Counted from the first letter of the stretch, positions 48,968 through 58,162 are shown. The stretch is 64,000 bases of DNA from an uncultured Fidelibacterota bacterium (GCA_902615915.1 CACMQQ010000006.1:1-64000); one strand, 5' to 3'. Notes: generated by a model from the sequence alone, not told the origin. Made by a program: numbers and translations.

Positions 48968-49230
48968 AGTTTTCAAAATGGATATATAATCTTGGTTTTG
49001 AGGAATATATAGTAATTTTTTTTCTATTTATTCTAAGTATAGCCATATCTTTTCAATCTATTAAACTAGTAAATCTCTGGAACAAAAAAATCAATAACGA
49101 TAATAAATTTTCTAAAGAATTTAGAGCAAGCCCAATTCCCTTATTTGGGCTAAGTATCATTGTTTGTACTATTTTATTTTTTGTATTTGGAGATTTCTTA
49201 GTGAATCTTTTAAAAGAAAAAATGAATTAA
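48964..49230 (+). CDS. Small two-helix membrane protein
   Basis: An 88 aa unrecognised protein. It uses a TTG start overlapping the kinase stop by 4 bp. Hydrophobic helices at about 15-36 and 57-82 are separated by a basic polar loop. No family motif. It is probably co-translated with the ROK kinase, but no function can be assigned. Its stop directly abuts the stop of the convergent SDR gene. Confidence 0.6.
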   Translation: MKFSKWIYNLGFEEYIVIFFLFILSIAISFQSIKLVNLWNKKINNDNKFSKEFRASPIPLFGLSIIVCTILFFVFGDFLVNLLKEKMN

Positions 49231-50079
49231 CTATTTTTTCTTCTTTCTTCTCATGTTTAATAATTTCCAAGCAGTTTGAGGCACTTTTTCAAGCTCATTA
49301 AATTGTCCAGCTCCTTTAAGCCATTCACCCCCATCAATCGTAACTACTTCTCCGTTTATGTAACTTGCCTGATCACTAATTAAAAAAGTTGCAAGATCGG
49401 CCAATTCAATATGCTCTCCCATTCTTTTCAATGGAATTCGGTTTTTCATTTTCTTTTCAATACCTAATCCAGGAGGTGCCAATCTTGACCAGGCGCCCTT
49501 TGTGGGAAAAGGGCCAGGTGCAATAGCGTTTGATCTAATGCCGTACTTTGCCCATTCCACTGCTAGAGATCTAGTCATAGCAAGGACTCCAGCTTTAGCA
49601 CAAGCAGATGGGACTACATACCCAGATCCAGTCCATGCATAAGTTGTGACAATATTTAAAATGACTCCATTTTTCATTTTCCTCATGTGTTTTCCAAAAG
49701 ACTGCGTACAATGAAAAGTGCCGTTTAAGACAATTTCAACAACGGTTTTAAAGGCATTTGAACTAAGATTTTCAGTTGGGCTTATGAAGTTTCCAGCAGC
49801 ATTATTAATTAAGATATCAATTTTTTTAAAAAGGCCAATTGCTCTTTTTGCCATATTTTCAACTTGTTCTGGGTCTCTTACGTCACATGGTATAGGTAAT
49901 ACATCTACTCCATGCGATTTTAACTCTTCAGATGTTTCTTGAATGACCTCTTTTCTCCTGCTTGTAATGACCAGATTGGCTCCTAATTCAGCAAACCGGT
50001 TTGCCATGGACTTACCTAGGCCAGTACCCCCACCCGTTATAACAATTGTTTTTCCTTTAAATAGATCACTTTTAAACAT
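49231..50079 (-). CDS. SDR-family 2,4-dienoyl-CoA reductase-like oxidoreductase
   Basis: A 282 aa short-chain dehydrogenase. NADP motif GGGTGLG (16-22), NNAAGNFISPTE (92-103), and VVPSACAKAGVLAMTRSLA. The normal catalytic Tyr is replaced (Ser158-x3-Lys162), which is the arrangement of 2,4-dienoyl-CoA reductases of the DECR type. APGPFPTKGAWSRL also matches them. It would help degrade polyunsaturated fatty acyl-CoA in the cytosol. It stands alone and convergent with the preceding gene. Confidence 0.87.
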   Translation of the reverse strand: MFKSDLFKGKTIVITGGGTGLGKSMANRFAELGANLVITSRRKEVIQETSEELKSHGVDVLPIPCDVRDPEQVENMAKRAIGLFKKIDILINNAAGNFISPTENLSSNAFKTVVEIVLNGTFHCTQSFGKHMRKMKNGVILNIVTTYAWTGSGYVVPSACAKAGVLAMTRSLAVEWAKYGIRSNAIAPGPFPTKGAWSRLAPPGLGIEKKMKNRIPLKRMGEHIELADLATFLISDQASYINGEVVTIDGGEWLKGAGQFNELEKVPQTAWKLLNMRRKKKK

Positions 50080-50104
50080 GTTTAATATTAATTCTTATTC
50101 AAAC

Positions 50105-50133
50105 AAAAAACCCCTCAAAATGAGGGGTTTTTT
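50105..50133 (-). terminator. Bidirectional-type terminator after the repeat-rich acidic protein gene
   Basis: Perfect inverted repeat AAAAAACCCCTCA/TGAGGGGTTTTTT with a short A-rich loop, 19 bp after the stop of the 482 aa gene on the minus strand. It isolates that gene from the SDR gene. Confidence 0.88.
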
Positions 50134-50151
50134 GAATATTAATTGATACTA

Positions 50152-51600
50152 TTAATAATTGGTTCCATTGCCATCATCACATGGTGGAGGAGTTACTATA
50201 GCTCCTGTGTCTGGCTCACCCTCTCTTAATATGGTAACGCTTCCATCTTCATTCATAGCAAAATCATCAGGCATTAACCAGCGTTCCTGTCCATCTGGTG
50301 TTGATACCATTATGGATCCATCCATGTCATTTGTCATAAAGACACCACAATCCCCTTGCTGGCCTCGTCCACATTCATCAACCGCCATAGCAATAGCACC
50401 AAAAACTTTTCCGGGATCCTGCTCGCCAGATTCAACTGCAGCCATCATAGCATCTTTTCCAACTTGTACGCACTCATTCCAACTCTCTTCATCATATTCA
50501 CCGCTTTGTTGAGCTTCTTCTTTAGATACAGACTCTCCAGCATCAAATGCTGCTTCAAAACTCCCAGTTTGGTCGTATGTTGTGAAGAAAGCTTCTTGCA
50601 CTGCTGGACTTGGGCCACTAGGTCCTGTCATACCATCATGATCGCCACCTTCATGGTGCTGACCACCTTCATGATCGCCACCTTCATGGTGCTGACCACC
50701 TTCATGATCGCCACCTTCGTGGTGCTGACCGCCTTCATGATCGCCACCTTCATGATCGCTTTTTTGGTAGCCATCGCAATCACAATTGACATCATTTCCA
50801 TCAGCATCTTGTGTCCATACTCCAAATTCATCATCGCTACCTTCGACCATATATCTATCATGACCGCCACATAGAGCTAAACAATTACCATCAAAATGGT
50901 TCTTACCGACTGGGGGACCACCTTGATGATGCTGACCATCTTCATGATATTCTCCTTCGTCTCCTTCTTCTGCCTCATCACCGTACATAGCTCGCATTAC
51001 TTCGCCAAAAGCTTGACCCGGGTCCATACCGTTTTGCATAGACTCATTGAAAACCTGCTGAGCTTGGGCTTTTTGCTGTTCAAATTCTTGCTGAGCATAT
51101 TCATCCCATTGACCACCATCTTCTTCAATATCTTGCTTAGCAACTTCCATTGCGGCTTCTGCAGCAGCATCAAAAGCTGACTGTGGATCTTCATTAGATT
51201 TTATTGCAGTGAAAAAAGCTTGTTCTTCCGGTGGAAGATCACCAGAACATAGTTGTGCTGCGAACATGGTTGCACCAAAGACATCTCTTGCTTTGTCTTC
51301 CATGTTATCAGCTTGTGAATATTGTATCGCTTCTTGCATCGCCTGAAAAGCTTCGTTCTTGCACTTTTCCCATTCTTCAGCATCATAATCTGGATCATTA
51401 GCTTCGGCATCTGCTTTAGCAACTGCTTCAGCTGCATTGAATGCGGCATCAAAATTGCCCTGAGTCTGCTGAAGAGTTTGAAAAAACTCTTGAGCGCCTG
51501 GTGGCATATCTTGCTCATCATGATCATCTGCAAAGACACTATTAAATAATACTAACGATAGGGTTAACGCCCCAGTTAGCATTTTTTTTGTTAACTTCAT
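50152..51600 (-). CDS. Secreted acidic protein with three repeated modules and a His/Glu/Gly tract
   Basis: A 482 aa secreted protein of unknown function. Signal peptide ends SVFA, then DDHDEQD. Three related modules of about 80-95 residues are seen near 32-125, 125-215 and 330-415. Each has (Q)EFFxT...Q, then FDAAF, an Ala-rich helix, a YDxExW-type acidic loop and a FGAxxxA ending. Between modules two and three lies a HEGGDHEGGQH tract (about 280-325). His and acidic residues hint at metal binding. A short Cys-containing C-terminal domain follows. It has a strong GAGGAGG ribosome site and its own terminator, so it is probably well expressed. Confidence 0.75.
   Translation of the reverse strand: MKLTKKMLTGALTLSLVLFNSVFADDHDEQDMPPGAQEFFQTLQQTQGNFDAAFNAAEAVAKADAEANDPDYDAEEWEKCKNEAFQAMQEAIQYSQADNMEDKARDVFGATMFAAQLCSGDLPPEEQAFFTAIKSNEDPQSAFDAAAEAAMEVAKQDIEEDGGQWDEYAQQEFEQQKAQAQQVFNESMQNGMDPGQAFGEVMRAMYGDEAEEGDEGEYHEDGQHHQGGPPVGKNHFDGNCLALCGGHDRYMVEGSDDEFGVWTQDADGNDVNCDCDGYQKSDHEGGDHEGGQHHEGGDHEGGQHHEGGDHEGGQHHEGGDHDGMTGPSGPSPAVQEAFFTTYDQTGSFEAAFDAGESVSKEEAQQSGEYDEESWNECVQVGKDAMMAAVESGEQDPGKVFGAIAMAVDECGRGQQGDCGVFMTNDMDGSIMVSTPDGQERWLMPDDFAMNEDGSVTILREGEPDTGAIVTPPPCDDGNGTNY
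50640..50760. repeat. 33-bp tandem repeats inside the acidic protein gene
   Basis: Three near-identical 33-bp units (plus-strand core GATCGCCACCTTCATGGTGC) encode an 11-residue HEGGDHEGGQH-type repeat, with a partial fourth copy toward 50760. Units differ by single substitutions. The array stays in frame, so copy-number changes would lengthen or shorten the tract. Confidence 0.85.
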
Positions 51601-51605
51601 TTCAT

Positions 51606-51612
51606 CCTCCTC
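51606..51612 (-). promoter_or_regulatory. Strong ribosome-binding site of the acidic protein
   Basis: GAGGAGG read on the minus strand, 5 nt before the ATG at 51600. It is the strongest Shine-Dalgarno site seen in the window and supports this start. Confidence 0.8.
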
Positions 51613-51656
51613 GATGATTATCGCAATCCAGCAATGTATCTGGACTTATAAATTTT

Positions 51657-51675
51657 TTTACAATTAAATTGTAAA
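51657..51675. repeat. Perfect palindrome upstream of the acidic protein gene
   Basis: TTTACAATT-A-AATTGTAAA, a 9-bp perfect inverted repeat with a one-base centre, 57 bp before the start codon on the minus strand. The one-base spacer suits a dimeric regulator's operator better than a terminator hairpin for the upstream secretin gene. Confidence 0.5.
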
Positions 51676-51724
51676 GAATCAATATAATATAAAAGTACAA
51701 TATAACGTGTGATTAAACTCACAG

Positions 51725-53848
51725 TTATTTTTTATTTTTTAACAATCTACCAATTTCGGCGGTTTGGCGGTTAAATTCCTTATCAAAAGCAGAATAATAA
51801 CTATTTATCTCATAAAAATATCTTGCGGCTTGACGGTCCACAACAAAAGGGCCTTGCCTCAATACTCCTGGAGAAGGAAATAAGATTTCTACGCCAGGTC
51901 TAAAATATTGAAGAGACAGTTCTAAATCTGGATTTAAATCTAGTAATTTTTTTAGAATCAATACCTCGTAAAGTCTTCTTTCGTATTTATCTAATTCATC
52001 TTTTGTAATTAAGATAGTAAATACATCTTCAGCAGGACTACTGCCCAATTTATTTAGTCGAGCTAATTCATTTTTAAAAGATTCGTTCATTTGTATGTAA
52101 TTAACTTTAGCAGAAGGTCTCACAAATGGCTTTTCTAAAGTAGCTTTGCCTCTAACTGAATATGTAAGCTTTAAGGCTTTTCCATCAGGTATATTTTCAA
52201 TATCTGGGGCAAGTGGCTCAACCTCAAATCCCGCTGGGTCATCCGATGATTCTTTAAAATAGATGACTTTTTTAGGATCAATATATTCGAAATAATTAGT
52301 TCTATTAATAATATCTAAAAGCATTTTCTTAACTAAAACGGCTTCTCCCGGTATTTTCCCTTCAAGTAAGCTTTTATAGGGCTCTTTCACCAATAAAGTT
52401 TTATCAGTCAATACCCTATTATCGACCTCAGCTATGATATTTTGAAAAACTGGGCTTTCATTTATAAATGAAAGATCAAATACATCTTCTCTTTTGACTC
52501 TGTAAGAATTGGGAAACGAAAGATTATCAACCTGATCAAACCGTTTATCATCTTGAGGAATGACTCTACTGAAATTATCTTCCTCTTCAGTGATAACGTG
52601 AGGCGTTATTACTACAATTACCTCTTTCTTTGCATCTTCGGTTCCACGAACTGAAAAGAAAAGTTTTAAAAACGGAATTTGAGAAAGCAAAGGAACCCCG
52701 CCGGTATTCTTGCTATCTTTCTCACTTATAAGTCCACCTATTATAAATGGGGTATTATTAGCAACGCGAACAAACGATTGAACTTTTCTATTATTGATTA
52801 TCGGTGCAGATTCAACATCTCCTCCCGTTGCACCAATTCTTTCTTCTGTATCGCTGATAATTGTCTCAACTTGAATGGTAACGCGCGCACCGTTCTCACT
52901 AATCCTAGGTCTTAAATTCAAAACAATACCAACTGGCACGTAATCCACTCCACGACTAGTAGAAATTTGAGTGTCCGTAACCTTTACAATGGGGATTTGC
53001 TGGCCGATTTGAATTCTTGCTTGTCTGCCATCCAAAACAAGGACTGATGGCTTAGATAAAATATTTGCAGCTTTATTACTAACTAAGGCCTCGATATTTG
53101 CTCTAAAATTAGCGCCACTGCCTAAAAGAGTTCTGTCTAGGACCATCGTAAATGGAGATATTGATCCTCCCTCTGGAGGAGGAAAGTCTGCTGTAAAACC
53201 TGGTGCAGCGCTAGAAAAATCAACTCCTAATTCATCCAGTTTATCCGAATTTATTTCTAATACTAAAGCTTCAATAGCGATTTGACTAGCAGGAACATCA
53301 ATCTTATTTTGAATAAGATCAAGTAATTCTGCGTATGAACCTGTATCCCCTGGTTTATGACCAACCATTAATCTTTGTAGTGGTTCACCGCTTGTGGTAT
53401 TATTTAAAACAACCCCGCCCAGATCTACACCCAAAGGAGTGCTCTTAGAAGACTTTTTGCTTGTGCTTTTTTCAACCAAAGATATTGTTTCCGTATCTGG
53501 TAATTTTATTATAACAGGTAGTGCTCCTGGGGCATCCAAACTTGCAGGTTTATTAGAAAAGACAGGGGTAAAATTATTTTCACCAGCAATTTCACCTTTA
53601 GTGGATCTGTATTCAACTACATAATAACCCATTGTTTTTAGTGTTGCTAAGGCACGGTCAGTTTGAATATAGCTTAACTTTATCACTTTGTATTCAAGGC
53701 TGCGTAACGATCCTGCAGGACCTGTAGGTAGATTTGATGGTCTAATAACAGGGGTCGGGGGTCTTCTTAATGCAGATGATGGAGGTCTTTGTTGGCCTGA
53801 AACAAAATCAAATATGAAGATAGTAATAAGTAAATATGGATATCGCAT
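51725..53848 (-). CDS. Secretin-domain outer-membrane protein with long C-terminal extension
   Basis: A 707 aa protein with signal peptide (ends VSGQ) and a Pro-rich segment. A short N-domain (about 50-190) precedes a GspD/PilQ-type secretin domain (about 190-420), with ILSKPSVLVLDGRQARIQIG and the hallmark VPLLSQIPFLKLFFS (385-399) then VVITPHVI. About 285 residues follow the secretin domain, which is unusual because secretins normally end soon after it. No other type II secretion or pilus gene is near. It starts in a TAATG overlap with an upstream lipoprotein gene that may be a pilotin-like partner. Confidence 0.85.
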   Translation of the reverse strand: MRYPYLLITIFIFDFVSGQQRPPSSALRRPPTPVIRPSNLPTGPAGSLRSLEYKVIKLSYIQTDRALATLKTMGYYVVEYRSTKGEIAGENNFTPVFSNKPASLDAPGALPVIIKLPDTETISLVEKSTSKKSSKSTPLGVDLGGVVLNNTTSGEPLQRLMVGHKPGDTGSYAELLDLIQNKIDVPASQIAIEALVLEINSDKLDELGVDFSSAAPGFTADFPPPEGGSISPFTMVLDRTLLGSGANFRANIEALVSNKAANILSKPSVLVLDGRQARIQIGQQIPIVKVTDTQISTSRGVDYVPVGIVLNLRPRISENGARVTIQVETIISDTEERIGATGGDVESAPIINNRKVQSFVRVANNTPFIIGGLISEKDSKNTGGVPLLSQIPFLKLFFSVRGTEDAKKEVIVVITPHVITEEEDNFSRVIPQDDKRFDQVDNLSFPNSYRVKREDVFDLSFINESPVFQNIIAEVDNRVLTDKTLLVKEPYKSLLEGKIPGEAVLVKKMLLDIINRTNYFEYIDPKKVIYFKESSDDPAGFEVEPLAPDIENIPDGKALKLTYSVRGKATLEKPFVRPSAKVNYIQMNESFKNELARLNKLGSSPAEDVFTILITKDELDKYERRLYEVLILKKLLDLNPDLELSLQYFRPGVEILFPSPGVLRQGPFVVDRQAARYFYEINSYYSAFDKEFNRQTAEIGRLLKNKK

Positions 53849-54345
53849 TATCTTGGAACCACTAGCTTTATGGGCAATGATACATTAAGCCCATCAAATG
53901 AAGCAGTAATCAAGCCATTTTCCTTATAATTATAATAATAACCACCTGAGCTAGTACTGTAAGTTGATGTAGGCACAAAGGAAGCTAAAACCTCAAGTCT
54001 AGATTTTGGTTCATCGCTTATAGATGAAACACTAAAACTGGATGATGAAACTACACCGTAAGAATGCATATCAAGCGTCCCGCCAACTGCATCCATCTTC
54101 ATCAACATTGTCACTGCAGATGATAATGAGTCCTTATGGACCCTTCGATCTAAATATACTGTAACCTTTGAAACGCTATTTAAATAGACTATATCGGGAT
54201 TGATCTTTAAGGTTAATTCAAAGTTATCATTTTTAGCAGTATCTTTCTTTTCTGGTTCTAAAATATCGTTACTGCAAGAAATTGAAAAAAGACCAATTAA
54301 AAAATAAAGAATATTTTTTCTAAGAATATTGTTTATGGCTAACAT
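53848..54345 (-). CDS. Small lipoprotein coupled to the secretin
   Basis: About 165 aa. I chose the internal ATG at 54345 because it gives a normal lipoprotein signal (lipobox SISC, Cys24). The longer frame to 54414 would put 23 extra residues before it. The mature part is a beta-rich, Ser-rich domain (VTVYLDRRVHKD, SSSSFSVSS) with no recognised family. Its stop overlaps the secretin start (TAATG). This suggests a stoichiometric partner, possibly for secretin localisation, which is inference from position. Confidence 0.65.
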   Translation of the reverse strand: MLAINNILRKNILYFLIGLFSISCSNDILEPEKKDTAKNDNFELTLKINPDIVYLNSVSKVTVYLDRRVHKDSLSSAVTMLMKMDAVGGTLDMHSYGVVSSSSFSVSSISDEPKSRLEVLASFVPTSTYSTSSGGYYYNYKENGLITASFDGLNVSLPIKLVVPR

Positions 54346-54540
54346 GTAAAATTTGAATATTATATAATATAGCATTATATGAACAATATACTTTACATGG
54401 AATAGATATATCATCTTAAATAATTTTACAAAAAATAATAAATACTATATAAAAGACGTTCTGTGTTAAAATCTAACGATGATATTTAACAAAGTATTTA
54501 CTAATTATCATTAATGCAAAATTATTGAAATAACAAATAG

Positions 54541-54963
54541 ATGCCAGAAGATAAAAATAAAGAGGAAAACTTTAACCTAAGCGCGCAAGATAAGCTTTCA
54601 GTAAATAGCTTATACAAGTGGTCAAAGTTTGTATCAATATGCACTATTGTGCTAGGCTCTATCACTTCTGTATCGATTTTTTTCTTAGCTATTCCAACCG
54701 CAATAATAGGCATAATTACTATTGTTATGGGTGTAAAACTTAATATAGCATCTAATCATTTACGTTACGCTATACAAGTTAACAGTAAAGAAAGTATTTT
54801 CATTGCCGCTGATCATTTGAGACAATACTTTACTTTCAATGGAATTATAATCATAATTAGTATGATTTTTTTTATCATAATTGCTGTAATTATTTCTCTG
54901 TTTGCAGGAGCAATAATTGAGATATTTAATCAAAGTGGATTTGACTACACCATTAGCATTTAA
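54541..54963 (+). CDS. Small membrane protein, unknown function
   Basis: A 140 aa protein with a charged N-terminus, paired hydrophobic helices at about 30-75 and a third long one at about 98-130. Between them is a soluble segment (ASNHLRYAIQVNSKES). It could belong to a DUF5362-like group, but I am not sure. It is 24 bp upstream of the large transporter fusion on the same strand and may be co-transcribed. It is divergent from the secretin pair. Confidence 0.6.
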   Translation: MPEDKNKEENFNLSAQDKLSVNSLYKWSKFVSICTIVLGSITSVSIFFLAIPTAIIGIITIVMGVKLNIASNHLRYAIQVNSKESIFIAADHLRQYFTFNGIIIIISMIFFIIIAVIISLFAGAIIEIFNQSGFDYTISI

Positions 54964-54987
54964 GACCAAATTAGAAAATAGATAAAA

Positions 54988-57900
54988 TTGAAAACTCTAA
55001 AAAAAATTGTCAATATTAAACCTGGTGAAGGAAAAATGGTTCTTCTATTTTTCCTATTTTCCTTCTTTGTGGTTGCAATGGGTCTTGTTGCCAAAACTGC
55101 AAGAGATGCATATTTTTTAACCGATTACGACAAAAGCTTGCTTCCGCTGATGTTTGTTGTTATAGCAGTAATCATTGCACCTTTTTTGGTAGTTTATACT
55201 AAAATATCAAAAAAAATCCCTCAGAAAACTTTATTTGTATTGACTTGCATAATTTTCGCTTCGACCTTTATAATGCTTCAGCCTGTAATGACTGGGTTTA
55301 TCATTCCTTTGACCTATGTTTGGGTTGAAATAGTTGTAGCTGTCATGCTAATTCAATTTTGGACCATTGCTGGAGAATCATTCCAACCTCAACAAGCAAA
55401 GCGATTATTTGGCATTGTCGCTGGTGGGGGGTCGCTCGCCGTAATGCTCATTGGCATTAACTTAAAACCATTTGTTGCCTATTTTGGATCGGGCATGCTT
55501 CTTTTTCTAGCAGCTTTCTTTCTTGCTGTAGCTACCATATTAGGGATTAATTGTCTTAATTACATTCAAAACGAATCAACATCAAAGCCGCTAAAGAACA
55601 AAGCAAAAACAATAAAAAAGAAAAAACAAGCTGATCCTTTCATTGTGGGAATCGGTAGCATCGTTGCTTTTTCAGCAGTAGTAACTGTTCTTGTCGACTA
55701 CCAGTTCAAGATTATGGCGAGTAGTGCATACCCAGATTCAAGTGACCTTGTTTCTTTTTTTGGAACATTCTATGGCATATCAGGCGCAATGTCCATCATT
55801 ATGCAGTTTTTCATCACCGGTCCAATTCTATCACGATTCGGTATCTTGATAGGTTTATTAATTCTACCATTTTTTCTCATTGCAGGTTCAGCATCATTTT
55901 TTCTTGCCCCCATGGTCTTAAGCGCAAGTTTTGCTAAATTTTCTGATCAAACTTTTAAATTCACAATCAATAGTTCTTCATTAGAGCTTTTGTGGCTACC
56001 TGTTCCAGCTAATATTCGCAAAACTATAAAACCTCAAATTAGTGGAACTGTAAAATCAGTTGCTGAGGGTGTAGCAGGACTTGGGACTTTCTTTCTTGTA
56101 AAATTCATTGAACTGCAATTTTTGAGCTTGATATCTATTGGAGCTATAGCAATATGGATTCTTACTGCATTCAAAGTAAAAACGAATTATGTCAAACAAC
56201 TTCAAACAGCGATAGCTAAAAGAGAGATTAATTTTGAAGAGCTAAATATTGATGTTCAGGACGCTGCAATGGTTAAAACCATTGAAGATACGTTAAGCTC
56301 AAATGATGAAATAAAACAATTATTCGCATTAGAGATAATTGATGGCCTTTCACTTTCTCCCTGGAAGAAAACAATAAAAAAACTTTTTAATAATGGATCA
56401 GTGGAATTAAGAAAACGAATTTTAGAGTTATCATGGGATGAAATTGATATTATAGCTGACGAGGACATCATTCAAGCTATCCACAGAAACGATAATGTTT
56501 CCCCGGACGCCATTATTGCTGCTGGAAAAAGAAGAATTGAAAAAACATATCCAGATATTGAAAAATACTTAACTAATAAAAATGAAGAAATCGTTGCCGC
56601 ATCAGCAGCCTCAATTTTATTCATTAATACAGGTCCAATTGTCGAAGCAGAAAAAATACTCAATGATTTAATCTCTTCCTCTGATGAAAAAACTGCTGGA
56701 ATAGCACTTAGAAGGCTCACTGATAACAAGACAATCTTAACAAACAAAAAATTGATAAAATTTCTCAAATCTAATAGTGATTACATAAGCAATGTAGCCT
56801 TATCCATTGCTGAAAAAAGACAAGATGAAGAATTAATTCCATCTATCATGTCAAATCTCAATCTTCCTAAAACGGCACTTCAGGCACGACAAACTCTAAA
56901 AAAGTATCAAGATACAATGATTATTGATCATTTTGAAAAGTCACTATCAACTGAGGAAACAAAGCGAAAGCTATATCTTGGTATTTTGTACGCTATCAGG
57001 GAATATCCATGTGATAGATCTAAAGAGATACTACTTAGTAAAATGGATGATGATGATCAAGAAGCATACAATGAAATTGTTAATTCTTTAATTGCTATTG
57101 CTCGATTGCATCCCATTCATGAGAAAAAACTTGAGGATATTTCAAACAAAATACAAACTACTGCAAACAAACTTTATTACAATTACGAACTGATCAAGCT
57201 GCTTCCAGGTAATGAGCAAAGTTTTTTGATGAAAGATTACTTAACCAATGAAATTCAAAATACGCTTCCTACTTTACTAAAACTTGGTGTTATGGATAAA
57301 CCTCAGACCCCTATAGAATCATATATCAATACAATCAGAACTGGTGATAATGCCAAGCTGCCATTTCTTCTAGAGTTCTTTGAAAATATTTTCTCCAAAA
57401 GAGAGCGCGCTGTGATTAATCCCCTAATTGAAAAAATAAGCATTGAGGAAAGAAGTGATATTGGCCATGAATATTTTGACAATTTACCTAAAGATCTGGA
57501 CAAGGAAATCTCAAACCTTATCTTTTCAAAAAACAAATGGGAATCTGCAATATCATTAGATTATTGTATTCAATCAAACAAGGAAGAGATTTTGAAAAAT
57601 TTAAAATGGGAACAATTGCCAAGATCAAGAGCAAATAAAGAAATTATTATGAGAATAGCCAAAGACAAAGACTCCCTAAAAAAGCTTGTTCCATCAAAGC
57701 TATTTGAAACAAATTCAAAGGAATTAACCATGTATTCAACATTAGAAAAAACGATTATCCTTAAATCTGTTGAGCTCTTTAAATCTATACCTGCTGAAAA
57801 CCTATCAAAGGTTGCCCAAATAACTGAAGAGGTTAAATACAGCAAAGATGAGCCCATCTTCTCAGAAGGTGATTATGGTGACTCTCTCTTCATTGTTGTA

Positions 57901-58158
57901 GATGGTGAGGTTAAGATACATAAAGGTAAACAGGAGCTGGCTTTACTTAAAAAAGGAGCATGTTTAGGTGAGATGGCTCTTTTGGACGATGAACCAAGAT
58001 CGGCAGATGCAACAATAACAGAAGAGTCAACCTTGTTTAAAATTGAAAGAGAGGGTTTCTATGAAGTAATGGCAGGACAATCCGTTATTATGCAAGGCAT
58101 CATAAAACTTCTAACCGGCAGACTTCGCGTGGCAAATGAAAAATTAATGTCAAAATAA
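54988..58158 (+). CDS. Nucleotide-transporter-like membrane protein fused to HEAT repeats and a cNMP-binding domain
   Basis: A 1056 aa fusion. About 10-400 is a 10-12 helix MFS/ATP:ADP-translocase-like (Npt/Tlc) domain (VAKTARDAYFLTDYDKSLLP; LELLWLPVPANIRKTIKPQISG). About 420-900 is an all-helical HEAT-like repeat region (EEIVAASAASILFIN, EKTAGIALRRL). About 930-1050 is a cyclic-nucleotide-binding domain with an intact-looking phosphate cassette (GEMALLDDEPRSADATI, Glu995 and Arg1004). TTG start. The role is unclear: such fusions in free-living bacteria are not proven nucleotide exchangers, and the domain layout suggests a cNMP-gated sensor or transporter. Confidence 0.82.
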   Translation: MKTLKKIVNIKPGEGKMVLLFFLFSFFVVAMGLVAKTARDAYFLTDYDKSLLPLMFVVIAVIIAPFLVVYTKISKKIPQKTLFVLTCIIFASTFIMLQPVMTGFIIPLTYVWVEIVVAVMLIQFWTIAGESFQPQQAKRLFGIVAGGGSLAVMLIGINLKPFVAYFGSGMLLFLAAFFLAVATILGINCLNYIQNESTSKPLKNKAKTIKKKKQADPFIVGIGSIVAFSAVVTVLVDYQFKIMASSAYPDSSDLVSFFGTFYGISGAMSIIMQFFITGPILSRFGILIGLLILPFFLIAGSASFFLAPMVLSASFAKFSDQTFKFTINSSSLELLWLPVPANIRKTIKPQISGTVKSVAEGVAGLGTFFLVKFIELQFLSLISIGAIAIWILTAFKVKTNYVKQLQTAIAKREINFEELNIDVQDAAMVKTIEDTLSSNDEIKQLFALEIIDGLSLSPWKKTIKKLFNNGSVELRKRILELSWDEIDIIADEDIIQAIHRNDNVSPDAIIAAGKRRIEKTYPDIEKYLTNKNEEIVAASAASILFINTGPIVEAEKILNDLISSSDEKTAGIALRRLTDNKTILTNKKLIKFLKSNSDYISNVALSIAEKRQDEELIPSIMSNLNLPKTALQARQTLKKYQDTMIIDHFEKSLSTEETKRKLYLGILYAIREYPCDRSKEILLSKMDDDDQEAYNEIVNSLIAIARLHPIHEKKLEDISNKIQTTANKLYYNYELIKLLPGNEQSFLMKDYLTNEIQNTLPTLLKLGVMDKPQTPIESYINTIRTGDNAKLPFLLEFFENIFSKRERAVINPLIEKISIEERSDIGHEYFDNLPKDLDKEISNLIFSKNKWESAISLDYCIQSNKEEILKNLKWEQLPRSRANKEIIMRIAKDKDSLKKLVPSKLFETNSKELTMYSTLEKTIILKSVELFKSIPAENLSKVAQITEEVKYSKDEPIFSEGDYGDSLFIVVDGEVKIHKGKQELALLKKGACLGEMALLDDEPRSADATITEESTLFKIEREGFYEVMAGQSVIMQGIIKLLTGRLRVANEKLMSK

Positions 58159-58162
58159 TATC

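Noticed and set aside
50640..50760. Regular 33-bp repeats considered as a CRISPR array
   Set aside because: Units are contiguous without unique spacers, lie in frame inside a gene with a strong ribosome site, and encode an 11-residue protein repeat. No cas gene is present.
50356..50874. Long open frame antisense to the acidic protein gene
   Set aside because: It is the mirror of the repetitive His/Glu/Gly coding sequence, has biased hydrophobic repeats, no ribosome site, and overlaps a well-supported gene.
54346..54414. Longer start for the secretin-coupled lipoprotein
   Set aside because: It would place a second hydrophobic stretch before the lipoprotein signal, making it 47 residues long; the internal ATG gives a normal 24-residue signal.
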